Assembly: GCF_000305495.1 (NCBI RefSeq)
Contig: NZ_AJTN02000005.1
Location: forward strand, 1-38,603
DNA: 38,603 nt
Origin: Peribacillus psychrosaccharolyticus ATCC 23296
GTDB lineage: Bacteria; Bacillota; Bacilli; Bacillales; DSM-1321
Reading direction: 5' to 3'
Shown here: positions 32,783-38,603 of the stretch, in pieces
Position numbering within the stretch: position 1 is the stretch's first letter
Layout of the letters: every line of letters starts with the position of its first letter
Position numbers and translations under genes: made by a program
Notes under the pieces: model-generated
What the model was told of the DNA's origin: nothing
The model's input: only the letters and a program-made list of their open reading frames with translations
The model's database searches: none

Positions 32783-32961
32783 ACAACCCGCCCTCGCCAT
32801 AATTTGTAATAATTACTGCCATTATATTTATAGTAACCTATTCTTTTATTAGGCAATATATCTTTAAACAAAATTTTCTTTATTTTATGAATTATTAATT
32901 TGACAGTTATCTAATCAAAAGGAATACTATATCTAAAAGTAGAAAATAAAGGATGGTACAT

Positions 32962-33306
32962 ATGTTAGTGGAACTAACACGATTTAAAGTCAAAAAAGGA
33001 AAAACAGCGGAAGTAGACAAGTGGATGGCTTTGCTGAATGAGCATATGGATCAAGTGCTTTTGACGCTTGAAGATGAGAAAATGTATGTGGAAACCATCT
33101 TCCGAGAGGTTTTGGAGGGTGAGGAATTTTTGTATTGGTACTCAGTCCAAGGCGAGGATGGAATAGAAGTAACCAACTCCGCACATGAAATTGATCAGCT
33201 TCATTTACAGTATTGGGAGAAATGTATCGATCCAGACTTTAAACCTGCTGATTTGGAAACGAAGGTTGTTATGATTCCGAAAAAAATAAGAAAAATGATG
33301 TCGTAA
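32962..33306 (+). CDS. DUF6176-family protein
   Basis: A 114-residue protein beginning MLVELTRFKVKKGK, with MYVETIFREVLEGEEFLYWYSVQGE and KVVMIPKKIRKMM. I recall this pattern as the DUF6176 family in Bacilli; it looks like a ferredoxin-like dimeric alpha-beta-barrel fold, the NIPSNAP/EthD class. No function is known. The ATG at 32962 is chosen because AAAGGA lies 8 nt upstream; an ATG at 32953 overlaps that site. A strong terminator follows. Confidence 0.72.
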   Translation: MLVELTRFKVKKGKTAEVDKWMALLNEHMDQVLLTLEDEKMYVETIFREVLEGEEFLYWYSVQGEDGIEVTNSAHEIDQLHLQYWEKCIDPDFKPADLETKVVMIPKKIRKMMS

Positions 33307-33310
33307 CTAA

Positions 33311-33335
33311 AAGCCGGCCAACTATCGGCCGGCTT
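33311..33335. terminator. Bidirectional terminator between convergent genes
   Basis: AAGCCGGCC pairs perfectly with GGCCGGCTT around AACTATC. It lies between the DUF6176 gene and convergent dacC; T/A-rich DNA on both sides is moderate. Confidence 0.75.
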
Positions 33336-33339
33336 CTAA

Positions 33340-34821
33340 TTATTGATTTGCCAGGATAACAGCAATCTCATCCTGTATCTTGGTAATTCCCTCTTCGTCT
33401 AAAAAATTATTTAAAAGAATGGAAAATATTAATTTTTCACCTTTTTTATTCGTGACATAGCCTGATAATGAACTTACCGAGGTTATTGTCCCTGTTTTTG
33501 CTTGTACATTTTCAGCTGCTGGGGTCTCTTTCATACGATTTCTTAATGTTCCCCCTATTAACCGTTCACTGTTACCTGCAAGTGGAAGAGCATTGACATA
33601 TACCGGAAACCATGACTTTCCTTGGACCGAAAACAAGAGCTTAGATAATTCATTAGCTGGAACCAAATTCACATGAGAAATACCAGAACCATCACGCATC
33701 ATTAGTGAATTCGTATTTACATCGAATGATTTCAACGTGTTTTCTACTACCTCTAAACCCTTTTCCCAGCTGCCTTCCCCAAGACGAACCTTCCCCATTT
33801 CCTTAACAAGCATTTCTGCATGGCCATTATTGCTCAGCTTCATAAAAGGCACGAGCAGTTCCGATAACGGCATTGAGCTGTGACTTGCGATTACGGTGGC
33901 TTTCTTTGAAATCTGTCCTATCTTCGCTTTCCCTATAACCTTGATTCCTTGTTCGTTCAACGATTGCTTAAATAAATCCAAGGCATAGCCAGTTGGCTCC
34001 CATACGGCCACCCATTGCCTTGTCTTACTTGCTTGCAGTGGTATAGTCCCCTCAATCGTAATCGTATTGCTGCCATGCTCGCGTGTGATCTCAATATCTT
34101 TTTTCCCATCTGCTGCCACTGTTTTCGCATGATTAATGATCTTCATATAATCATTTTTAGGAACAACGTTGATTGAGGCATCCTTACCTGACACGTTAGC
34201 CGGATTCACCTCAACTATTACAGTTCCTGTATCAAAATCTTCATTGGGTGAAGCGGTTAAAGCTGATACAGCAGCTCCATAATACTCAGCTTCATCCATC
34301 CAGCTAAGATCCTCTGAATAACGTTCATCATCATACCAAGTATCATCGGCAATCACGTTTCCATTAATCAGCTTAATGCCGCTTTTCTTTACTTCAGCTG
34401 CTAATTGATCAAAATCACTTTTTAACAGGGTTGGATCTCCCTCACCCTTTATGTAGATATTTCCGTTAAGGACCTTTCCATGTTTGTTTCCGTCAGTGTG
34501 TACCTCTGTTTTAAACCGATAATCCTTCCCGAGTGTTTCTAATGCCGCCGCCGCTGTTAATAACTTTTGATTAGAAGCCGGACGCAATCGCGTGTCTGCT
34601 CCTTTCTCAAATATAATTTCACCACTCGATCCATTTCGAATACTGACTCCTGCAAGTGCCCCTTCCAATTTTGGCGTGTTAAGCGCGTTCGATATCTGCT
34701 GACCCAATTTCCCTGACTCATCCAGCGCATAAACTGACTCCTTGTCAGTATGTAAATACGGAAACGCTGCAAGCATGATAATAAGTAATGAGGCCAAACA
34801 CCATTTAATTTTTTTAATCAA
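33340..34821 (-). CDS. dacC: D-alanyl-D-alanine carboxypeptidase/endopeptidase, class C PBP4a
   Basis: A 493-residue low-molecular-weight penicillin-binding protein of MEROPS family S13. An N-terminal signal peptide covers about residues 1-33. The three active-site motifs are S83-N-Q-K86, S-N-N in KLSNNGHAE and K-T-G in QAKTGTITS; the long insert between the first two is typical of class C. It trims the terminal D-Ala of peptidoglycan stem peptides and can cut cross-links. B. subtilis DacC has 491 residues and is made in early stationary phase under sigma-H; a matching promoter-like site lies about 215 bp upstream. AGGGGTG precedes the start. Confidence 0.93.
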   Translation of the reverse strand: MIKKIKWCLASLLIIMLAAFPYLHTDKESVYALDESGKLGQQISNALNTPKLEGALAGVSIRNGSSGEIIFEKGADTRLRPASNQKLLTAAAALETLGKDYRFKTEVHTDGNKHGKVLNGNIYIKGEGDPTLLKSDFDQLAAEVKKSGIKLINGNVIADDTWYDDERYSEDLSWMDEAEYYGAAVSALTASPNEDFDTGTVIVEVNPANVSGKDASINVVPKNDYMKIINHAKTVAADGKKDIEITREHGSNTITIEGTIPLQASKTRQWVAVWEPTGYALDLFKQSLNEQGIKVIGKAKIGQISKKATVIASHSSMPLSELLVPFMKLSNNGHAEMLVKEMGKVRLGEGSWEKGLEVVENTLKSFDVNTNSLMMRDGSGISHVNLVPANELSKLLFSVQGKSWFPVYVNALPLAGNSERLIGGTLRNRMKETPAAENVQAKTGTITSVSSLSGYVTNKKGEKLIFSILLNNFLDEEGITKIQDEIAVILANQ

Positions 34822-35118
34822 GCATCCATCACCCCTCCAAGGTTATTTATTCTTCATGTTCGAGAAGATGATGCTGTAACCCTTTATTTTCCTTCTAGTA
34901 ATAAAGATGTGTTTTTTTCTTGTTTCTTTCCTAATTTACGCTCTCATTTCTATTTCATTCGTAAACTATATGAGACAAGGAAAGATATAAATGTCGATAA
35001 ATTGATTGGGAATAAAAGAATAACTCGTATTTTGTATTCCAAACCTTCGTGAACAATTCCTAATACTAAAGATAGGTTTGCTTAAATATGTCTGGGTATT
35101 TAGATATGTATGAACGAT
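34822..35118. other. dacC upstream region without genes
   Basis: About 300 bp between dacC and the next terminator, AT-rich and free of ORFs with ribosome sites. It contains the sigma-H-like site described separately; I see nothing else that I can name. Confidence 0.5.
35035..35063 (-). promoter_or_regulatory. Possible sigma-H promoter of dacC
   Basis: On the minus strand AGGAATT, a roughly 12-bp gap and a GAAT -10 core, matching the sigma-H pattern RnAGGAwWW-N11-12-RnnGAAT except at purine positions. The B. subtilis dacC gene is sigma-H dependent, which supports the match. It would give a 5' leader of about 200 nt. Confidence 0.4.
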
Positions 35119-35152
35119 AAAAAAACTGGACACGGAATACACCATGTCCAGT
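35119..35152 (-). terminator. Intrinsic terminator after the general stress protein gene
   Basis: On the minus strand CTGGACATGG pairs with CCGTGTCCAG (one G-U), followed by TTTTTTT. It lies just after the stop of the YflT-type gene. Confidence 0.85.
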
Positions 35153-35176
35153 AGATAGTTATTATCTAGTTAACAA

Positions 35177-35731
35177 TTAGTTACGGAAATTTTTTGTACG
35201 GTCGATTGGACCATCAATTGGGTCACGATGAGTGTCGAGAGTGTCATTACGTGCCCCAACATTCACTCTAGGTTCAGCATATTCTGCACCATGTTTGGGT
35301 GCATGAGGATCCACTAAGATTAAAAGCTTTCCGGATTTCACCTCTGTTTCATAGTGTCCAGCTTCAGCTTCAGGAATTCCCATTCCGATTAATGCACCTG
35401 CAAGACCACCCGTTCCGGCACCAACAGCTGCTCCTGCAAGTGTTGCTGCAATTGGTCCAGCCGCTAGAACTGGCCCGATTCCTGGAATAGCCAATGCACC
35501 AATTCCAGCTAATAAACCGGCTGTTCCACCAAGGATTCCACCTGTTGCTGCACCCGCCGCAAGACCTTCTTCAGTTTTCGTACCAGTTTCTGCATTTACA
35601 GTTTTCACTTCATCACGGTCTTTAGCTACGACCGAAATATCATCACGGTTATAACCCTGAGCTTTCAAATCTTCAACTGCGCGAATTGCTTCTTCACCGT
35701 TATCATATACTCCAACTACACGTTTATCCAT
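35177..35731 (-). CDS. General stress protein, YflT/GSP17M family
   Basis: A 184-residue protein with the heat-/general-stress YflT domain at the start (RVVGVYDNGEEAIRAVEDLKAQGYNRDDISVVAKD), then a Gly/Ala-rich stretch (about 55-125: LAAGAATGGILGGTAGLLAGIGA and similar), the pattern of glycine-zipper segments that can insert in membranes, then a hydrophilic tail. Function unknown; B. subtilis relatives belong to the sigma-B general stress regulon. The ATG at 35729-35731 is preferred over an ATG three codons earlier, because AGGAGG is 9 nt from it and abuts the earlier one. A good sigma-B promoter lies 51 bp upstream. Confidence 0.85.
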   Translation of the reverse strand: MDKRVVGVYDNGEEAIRAVEDLKAQGYNRDDISVVAKDRDEVKTVNAETGTKTEEGLAAGAATGGILGGTAGLLAGIGALAIPGIGPVLAAGPIAATLAGAAVGAGTGGLAGALIGMGIPEAEAGHYETEVKSGKLLILVDPHAPKHGAEYAEPRVNVGARNDTLDTHRDPIDGPIDRTKNFRN

Positions 35732-35781
35732 CTTGATCATCCTCCTAAAAAAAAGTGATGTATCTGTGTCTCTGTTGTTAA

Positions 35782-35806
35782 ATACCCCAGGTCCTGAAAA
35801 AATAAC
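35782..35806 (-). promoter_or_regulatory. Sigma-B promoter of the general stress protein gene
   Basis: On the minus strand GTTATT, 13-bp spacer, GGGTAT; the sigma-B consensus is GTTTAA-N12-14-GGGTAT. The -10 is exact and the -35 matches four of six. Its position ahead of a YflT-type gene supports it. Confidence 0.75.
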
Positions 35807-35957
35807 CTGTTATTCAGAAAGAAAATTCGTCAAAAAACGAAAGTTGATCTTATACTGCTCCCTCAATTTCATCTTCATCGTGTAAAAACATGAATGTTTA
35901 AGTACCTAATGGGTATAGATACAATACGACAAGATAAACACAGGAGGTAATTTTTTT

Positions 35958-37040
35958 ATGCTTACTGATTTACTTAAAGATTTGGTTTCGATTAACAGTT
36001 CAACAAAGGATGGAGCAAATGAAGCAGTTGAATTCTGCTCTAAGTGGCTTTCAGAACAAGGATTATCTGTGAATGTACTAACGAACAATGGGTACAAAAT
36101 GCTTGTTTCTGAACTTGGACAAGGTGATAAAACCATTATTTTAAACGGTCATGTTGATGTTGTCAGCGGAAATCCTGATCAATTTATTCCCTATGAGGAA
36201 GATGGAAAGCTTTATGGCCGAGGAACAGCTGATATGAAAGCTGGAGTTGCTGCAATGATGTGCGCATTCGCTGAATTGCAAAAGCAAGACCTTCGTGTCC
36301 GAATTCAACTGCAAATAGTATCGGATGAAGAAATTGGAGGGCTTAATTGTTCTGGGTATTTAGCTAAAAATGGCTATCGAGGAGACTTTGTCATCTGTGC
36401 TGAACCGACTCAACTAGGGATTGGCCTTCAAGCTAAGGGCGTATTACAACTTGATATAGAAATAGACGGCATGCCGGCTCATGGCAGCAGACCATGGGAA
36501 GGGGTTAACGCCATTGAGAAGTCTTATGAGATTTATGAAAAAATACGTACCCTTCCATTTGCTTCCGAAAGTTCAGACCTCTACCGCTCTCCTTCTATTA
36601 ACCTAGCCATGCTGCATGCAGGAGAAGTTTACAATAAGGTTCCTGGTAAATGCTTAATGAGTCTCGACATCCGCTACCTGCCTACGCAAAATAAAGATGA
36701 CATCATTGAGCAAATCCAATCCGTTACAGATGGGAAAGTCACGATGAAAATGTTTGGGATACCGGTAAGGACGAAAGAAAACGAACCATTTATCTCTTTG
36801 TTAAAACCTGTTATTGAGAATATCACAAACGAAAATGCTAGAGTCTTTGGACAACATGGATCAGCAGATACTGTTTTCTTTTCTGCCTACGACATTCCGT
36901 CCATTGAGTTTGGACCAAGTGGAGCCAATTGGCATGGTGACCGTGAATATGTAATTCTTGATTCCGTACAGGACTACCAGCAAATGCTCATAGATTTTGC
37001 CAACGAGTTTGTTCGCACAAACCAACAAAATATCGGCTAA
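35958..37040 (+). CDS. M20-family metallopeptidase/deacylase (ArgE/DapE-like)
   Basis: A 360-residue two-zinc amidohydrolase. Metal-binding and catalytic sites appear as LNGHVDVVSG (His, Asp), GRGTADMKAG (bridging Asp), VSDEEIGG (catalytic Glu and metal Glu), CAEPTQLG (Asp position replaced by Glu) and a late His in FGQHGSADTVFF. The central lid domain, about 175-290, contains GMPAHGSRPWEGVNAI. It probably hydrolyses N-acyl amino acids or small peptides, close to ArgE/DapE deacylases; the substrate is not fixed. AGGAGG lies 10 nt before the ATG. The repeat copy 2 starts directly after it. Confidence 0.88.
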   Translation: MLTDLLKDLVSINSSTKDGANEAVEFCSKWLSEQGLSVNVLTNNGYKMLVSELGQGDKTIILNGHVDVVSGNPDQFIPYEEDGKLYGRGTADMKAGVAAMMCAFAELQKQDLRVRIQLQIVSDEEIGGLNCSGYLAKNGYRGDFVICAEPTQLGIGLQAKGVLQLDIEIDGMPAHGSRPWEGVNAIEKSYEIYEKIRTLPFASESSDLYRSPSINLAMLHAGEVYNKVPGKCLMSLDIRYLPTQNKDDIIEQIQSVTDGKVTMKMFGIPVRTKENEPFISLLKPVIENITNENARVFGQHGSADTVFFSAYDIPSIEFGPSGANWHGDREYVILDSVQDYQQMLIDFANEFVRTNQQNIG

Positions 37041-37045
37041 TAAAG

Positions 37046-37462
37046 AATGGCTCTCTAATGCGAGAGCCATTCAGTTTGTAGACAAAAGAGGTTCGGAATG
37101 GTTTCATTCCGAACCTCTTTTGCATTTTTCGGACCCAAATAGGCCTGCAGGAACAAGCTAGTCTAGTGTGACCATTTCAAGATGGTTTTCGAAAATACTC
37201 CTTATCACCTCAAAATTCTATATCTATTTTTAAATAGGCCTTTTACTTTTAAGTTTAGAAAGTCTGTTGATGGGAGTGTTGGCGTGAAGACTCCTGCGGG
37301 AACAGCGGGACAGGTGAGACCCCGCAGGAGCGTAAGCATTGATGCGGCTCACCGCCCGCCCGCGGAAAGCGAAGCGCCTGGAATGGAAATCAACATCTTG
37401 ATTTTAAAGGTCTCACCCGAGTTTGTTTACAGTCTGAATGGCTCTCTATACGAGAGCCATTT
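37046..37462 (+). repeat. Dispersed Bacillus-type repeat, copy 2 (full length), with flanking hairpins
   Basis: The shared 262-bp core runs 37076-37337 (compare 16885-17146). The element continues through GCGGAAAGCGAAGCGCC to GAGTTTGTTTACAGTCTG near 37436. Its ends form an imperfect inverted repeat: CAGTTTGTAGACAAA at the left, CAGACTGTAAACAAA from the right on the other strand, three mismatches. It has a perfect outer hairpin, AAAGAGGTTCGGAATG with its complement. A 26-bp hairpin sequence, GAATGGCTCTCTA-TGCGAGAGCCATT (one base differs in spacing), stands on both sides in direct orientation (37045-37072 and 37436-37461). The right one has a T7 tract and acts as a terminator. The ORFs it shows are spurious. 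Confidence 0.85.
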
Positions 37463-37484
37463 TTTTAGTGAGTGTTCTCTCGTT

Positions 37485-38072
37485 TCAGTTTTTCTCTTTC
37501 TTCCATAGACCATGCTGATTACAATAGATATAAAAGCTGCCGCCTTTCATTTTAGGAATCCGTACTTCTGGATTTTGTTCTGGATACAGCTTTACTAAAA
37601 GTACCCTATCCCAACCAACATAGGCAACGAACGATATAAAATGTGTTTTCGTCATTTCATGCTGTATTGTTAAGTAATACTCATTGTCAATTTCTTCGAC
37701 TGTTATCGCGTGTTCTTCATTCTCCTTCTTTGCAATAAGCGGCTCCAACTTCCTCCCACAACAGGATAAATCAGCTTCACCTATACTGTTCATCACATTC
37801 CCGCAATTAGAACATACATAAAATTTAATACGTTTCATATTTCCTCCTTCTGCATCATTAGGCTCTAAATCTCCTAATAAAATCTTTTCAATATTCACAC
37901 CTAATATACTGGAAAGATCACCAAGCAAGGACACATCGGGACATCCTAATCCTCGCTCCCATTTAGAAATGGTCTTGTCGCTTATGTTCATAGCTTCGGC
38001 AACATCTTTTTGTGTCATCTTTTTTTCTCTACGAAGAGTCAAAATCAACTTCCCAATCTTGCTGTAATCCAT
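37485..38072 (-). CDS. XRE-family HTH regulator fused to a desulfoferrodoxin/superoxide reductase-like domain
   Basis: A 195-residue fusion. Residues 3-67 form a Cro/C1-type HTH (MTQKDVAEAMNISDKTISKWERG). Residues 84-111 form a desulforedoxin-like zinc/iron ribbon with C87, C90, C104, C105. Residues 115-191 form a superoxide-reductase-like domain with H121, H138, H144, C184 and H187 at spacings (17, 6, 40, 3) close to the Fe(His)4(Cys) centre of desulfoferrodoxin (20, 6, about 41, 3), ending YIYCNQHGLW. The Lys next to the first ligand His (EKH in the enzymes) is Glu here (E120). A redox or superoxide sensor is inferred, not shown. GGAGGTGA lies 4 nt before the ATG. It is divergent from a LysM gene. 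Confidence 0.85.
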   Translation of the reverse strand: MDYSKIGKLILTLRREKKMTQKDVAEAMNISDKTISKWERGLGCPDVSLLGDLSSILGVNIEKILLGDLEPNDAEGGNMKRIKFYVCSNCGNVMNSIGEADLSCCGRKLEPLIAKKENEEHAITVEEIDNEYYLTIQHEMTKTHFISFVAYVGWDRVLLVKLYPEQNPEVRIPKMKGGSFYIYCNQHGLWKKEKN

Positions 38073-38311
38073 ATTGTCACCTCCAAATAAATGATACCCG
38101 CAAACTAACTAATCCACAATCCACGCTCCGTAGAGTGCTAAACTTTCAGTTTCATTATTTCTGTAATAATAGAGTTCATCATTTATATGATTGATCTAGC
38201 AGTGGTTTTGGTGAATAGCACCCATATTTCATGCGTTTTTTGTAAAATAAGTTCCAATTACCCAGTTTATTTTTCTACACTTTTAGTATATGCAACTTAC
38301 GAAATACTCTG

Positions 38312-38355
38312 TTATATTACAAAATGCTACTAAATGACTCCATTTTGTAATATAA
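38312..38355. repeat. Perfect 15-bp inverted repeat upstream of the LysM gene
   Basis: Arms TTATATTACAAAATG (38312-38326) and CATTTTGTAATATAA (38341-38355) with a 14-bp spacer, 81-124 bp before the start codon. Each arm contains a TGTAAT half-site (on opposite strands). It may be an operator or a hairpin; without a T tract, a terminator is less likely. Confidence 0.6.
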
Positions 38356-38367
38356 ATACGACCACCT

Positions 38368-38384
38368 TGAAACACAGTTGTTAC
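38368..38384 (+). promoter_or_regulatory. WalR-like box overlapping the LysM gene promoter
   Basis: TGAAAC-N5-TGTTAC against consensus TGTWAH-N5-TGTWAH, one mismatch. It overlaps a -35-like TTGTTA (38378-38383), with TATACC 16 bp further as -10. WalRK controls cell-wall hydrolase genes such as yocH in B. subtilis, which fits the gene downstream. Confidence 0.5.
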
Positions 38385-38435
38385 ACAAGGCTGGTATTCT
38401 ATACCTACGATTCAAAAACAAAGGAGACTCGACTT

Positions 38436-38603
38436 TTGAAAAAACTAATATTGTCTATGACTGCAGCCTTTTTTCTAGTATTCGGTATTTCCGGCGTTGC
38501 ATCGGCTAGTAGCACTACATATAAAGTAAAATCAGGTGACACTCTTTGGAAGATTGCCCAAACCCATAACATAACCGTTAAGCAGATAAAAAGCTGGAAT
38601 CAG
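38436..38603 (+). CDS. Secreted LysM-domain cell-wall protein (partial, cut by window end)
   Basis: The first 56 codons of a secreted protein, start TTG with AAAGGAG about 9 nt upstream. A signal peptide covers residues 1-24 (MKKLILSMTAAFFLVFGI, then SGVASAS with cleavage after ASA likely). A LysM domain begins at YKVKSGDTLWKIAQ and continues ITVKQIKSWN. The start is like B. subtilis YocH, a WalR-controlled LysM/3D-domain autolysin, and the WalR-like box fits, but the catalytic part lies outside the window, so the enzyme class is not visible. Confidence 0.8.
   Translation, partial: MKKLILSMTAAFFLVFGISGVASASSTTYKVKSGDTLWKIAQTHNITVKQIKSWNQ

Larger units (their letters stand above)
38073..38435. 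other. Divergent intergenic region between the HTH fusion and the LysM gene
   Basis: About 360 bp without a gene, AT-rich. It holds a perfect 15-bp inverted repeat and a WalR-like site (listed separately). I see no small ORF with a ribosome site. Confidence 0.5.

Noticed and set aside
35896-35916. Second sigma-B-like promoter (GTTTAA and GGGTAT) ahead of the M20 gene on the plus strand
   Set aside because: Both hexamers are exact, but only 9 bp separate them; sigma-B needs 12-14 bp.
36861-37070. 69-codon minus-strand ORF at the end of the M20 gene
   Set aside because: Antisense shadow of a well-supported coding region, no ribosome site.

Overview
The window looks like a chromosomal segment of a Bacillus-like member of the Bacillaceae (low-GC Gram-positive, class Bacilli). 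The reasons are low-GC DNA with AGGAGG-type ribosome binding sites, TTG and GTG starts, a ribD-ribE-ribBA-ribH operon behind an FMN riboswitch, sigma-B- and sigma-H-like promoters, a cre box, and close relatives of Bacillus subtilis YfmJ, YfmL, YoaE, YqgT, YcbLMNO, YvgKLM, DacC and YocH. I cannot name the species. There is no rRNA, tRNA, CRISPR array, phage or transposase gene; most of it is ordinary core and accessory metabolism.

Layout. 1-4.6 kb: a YihY membrane protein, a DHH phosphoesterase and an ABC-F ATPase; the ABC-F gene has its own promoter, a 44-codon leader ORF and two terminator hairpins, the layout of ribosome-mediated attenuation. 4.6-8.4 kb: the riboflavin operon with its promoter, FMN riboswitch and terminator. 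8.4-14.7 kb: YfmJ-type oxidoreductase, TspO-like protein, methionine gamma-lyase under a perfect cre match, DEAD-box helicase YfmL, a PAS histidine kinase with an apparent frameshift at its 3' end, and a small DUF4097-like fragment. 14.7-21.3 kb: a YoaE-like molybdopterin oxidoreductase behind a 23-bp palindrome, the first copy of a dispersed repeat, a SUFU-like protein, a LysM/M14 endopeptidase, a GNAT acetyltransferase and the NAD(P)HX repair enzyme. 21.4-25.6 kb: a five-gene unit of MBL hydrolase, response regulator, histidine kinase, ABC ATPase and permease. 25.6-28.7 kb: modAB (no modC) with a divergent YvgK-type regulator and an operator-like inverted repeat; the molybdate genes fit with the molybdenum enzyme 10 kb away. 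28.7-33.3 kb: a MerR regulator with a textbook 19-bp-spacer operator and a divergent small membrane protein, a MocR regulator divergent from a GNAT gene, an NTF2-like protein with an aminoglycoside-adenylyltransferase-like protein, and a DUF6176 protein. 33.3-38.6 kb: dacC, a YflT-type general stress protein under a sigma-B-like promoter, an M20 deacylase, repeat copy 2, an HTH regulator fused to a complete desulfoferrodoxin-like domain, and the start of a LysM cell-wall protein.

Most interesting: the XRE-HTH/superoxide-reductase-like fusion, which keeps all nine expected metal ligands but has Glu where the enzyme's active-site Lys is expected; the 262-bp repeat found twice at about 95% identity, both times directly behind a transcription terminator and flanked by direct repeats; and the ABC-F attenuator. 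None of these could be checked against databases here, and related examples may already be known.
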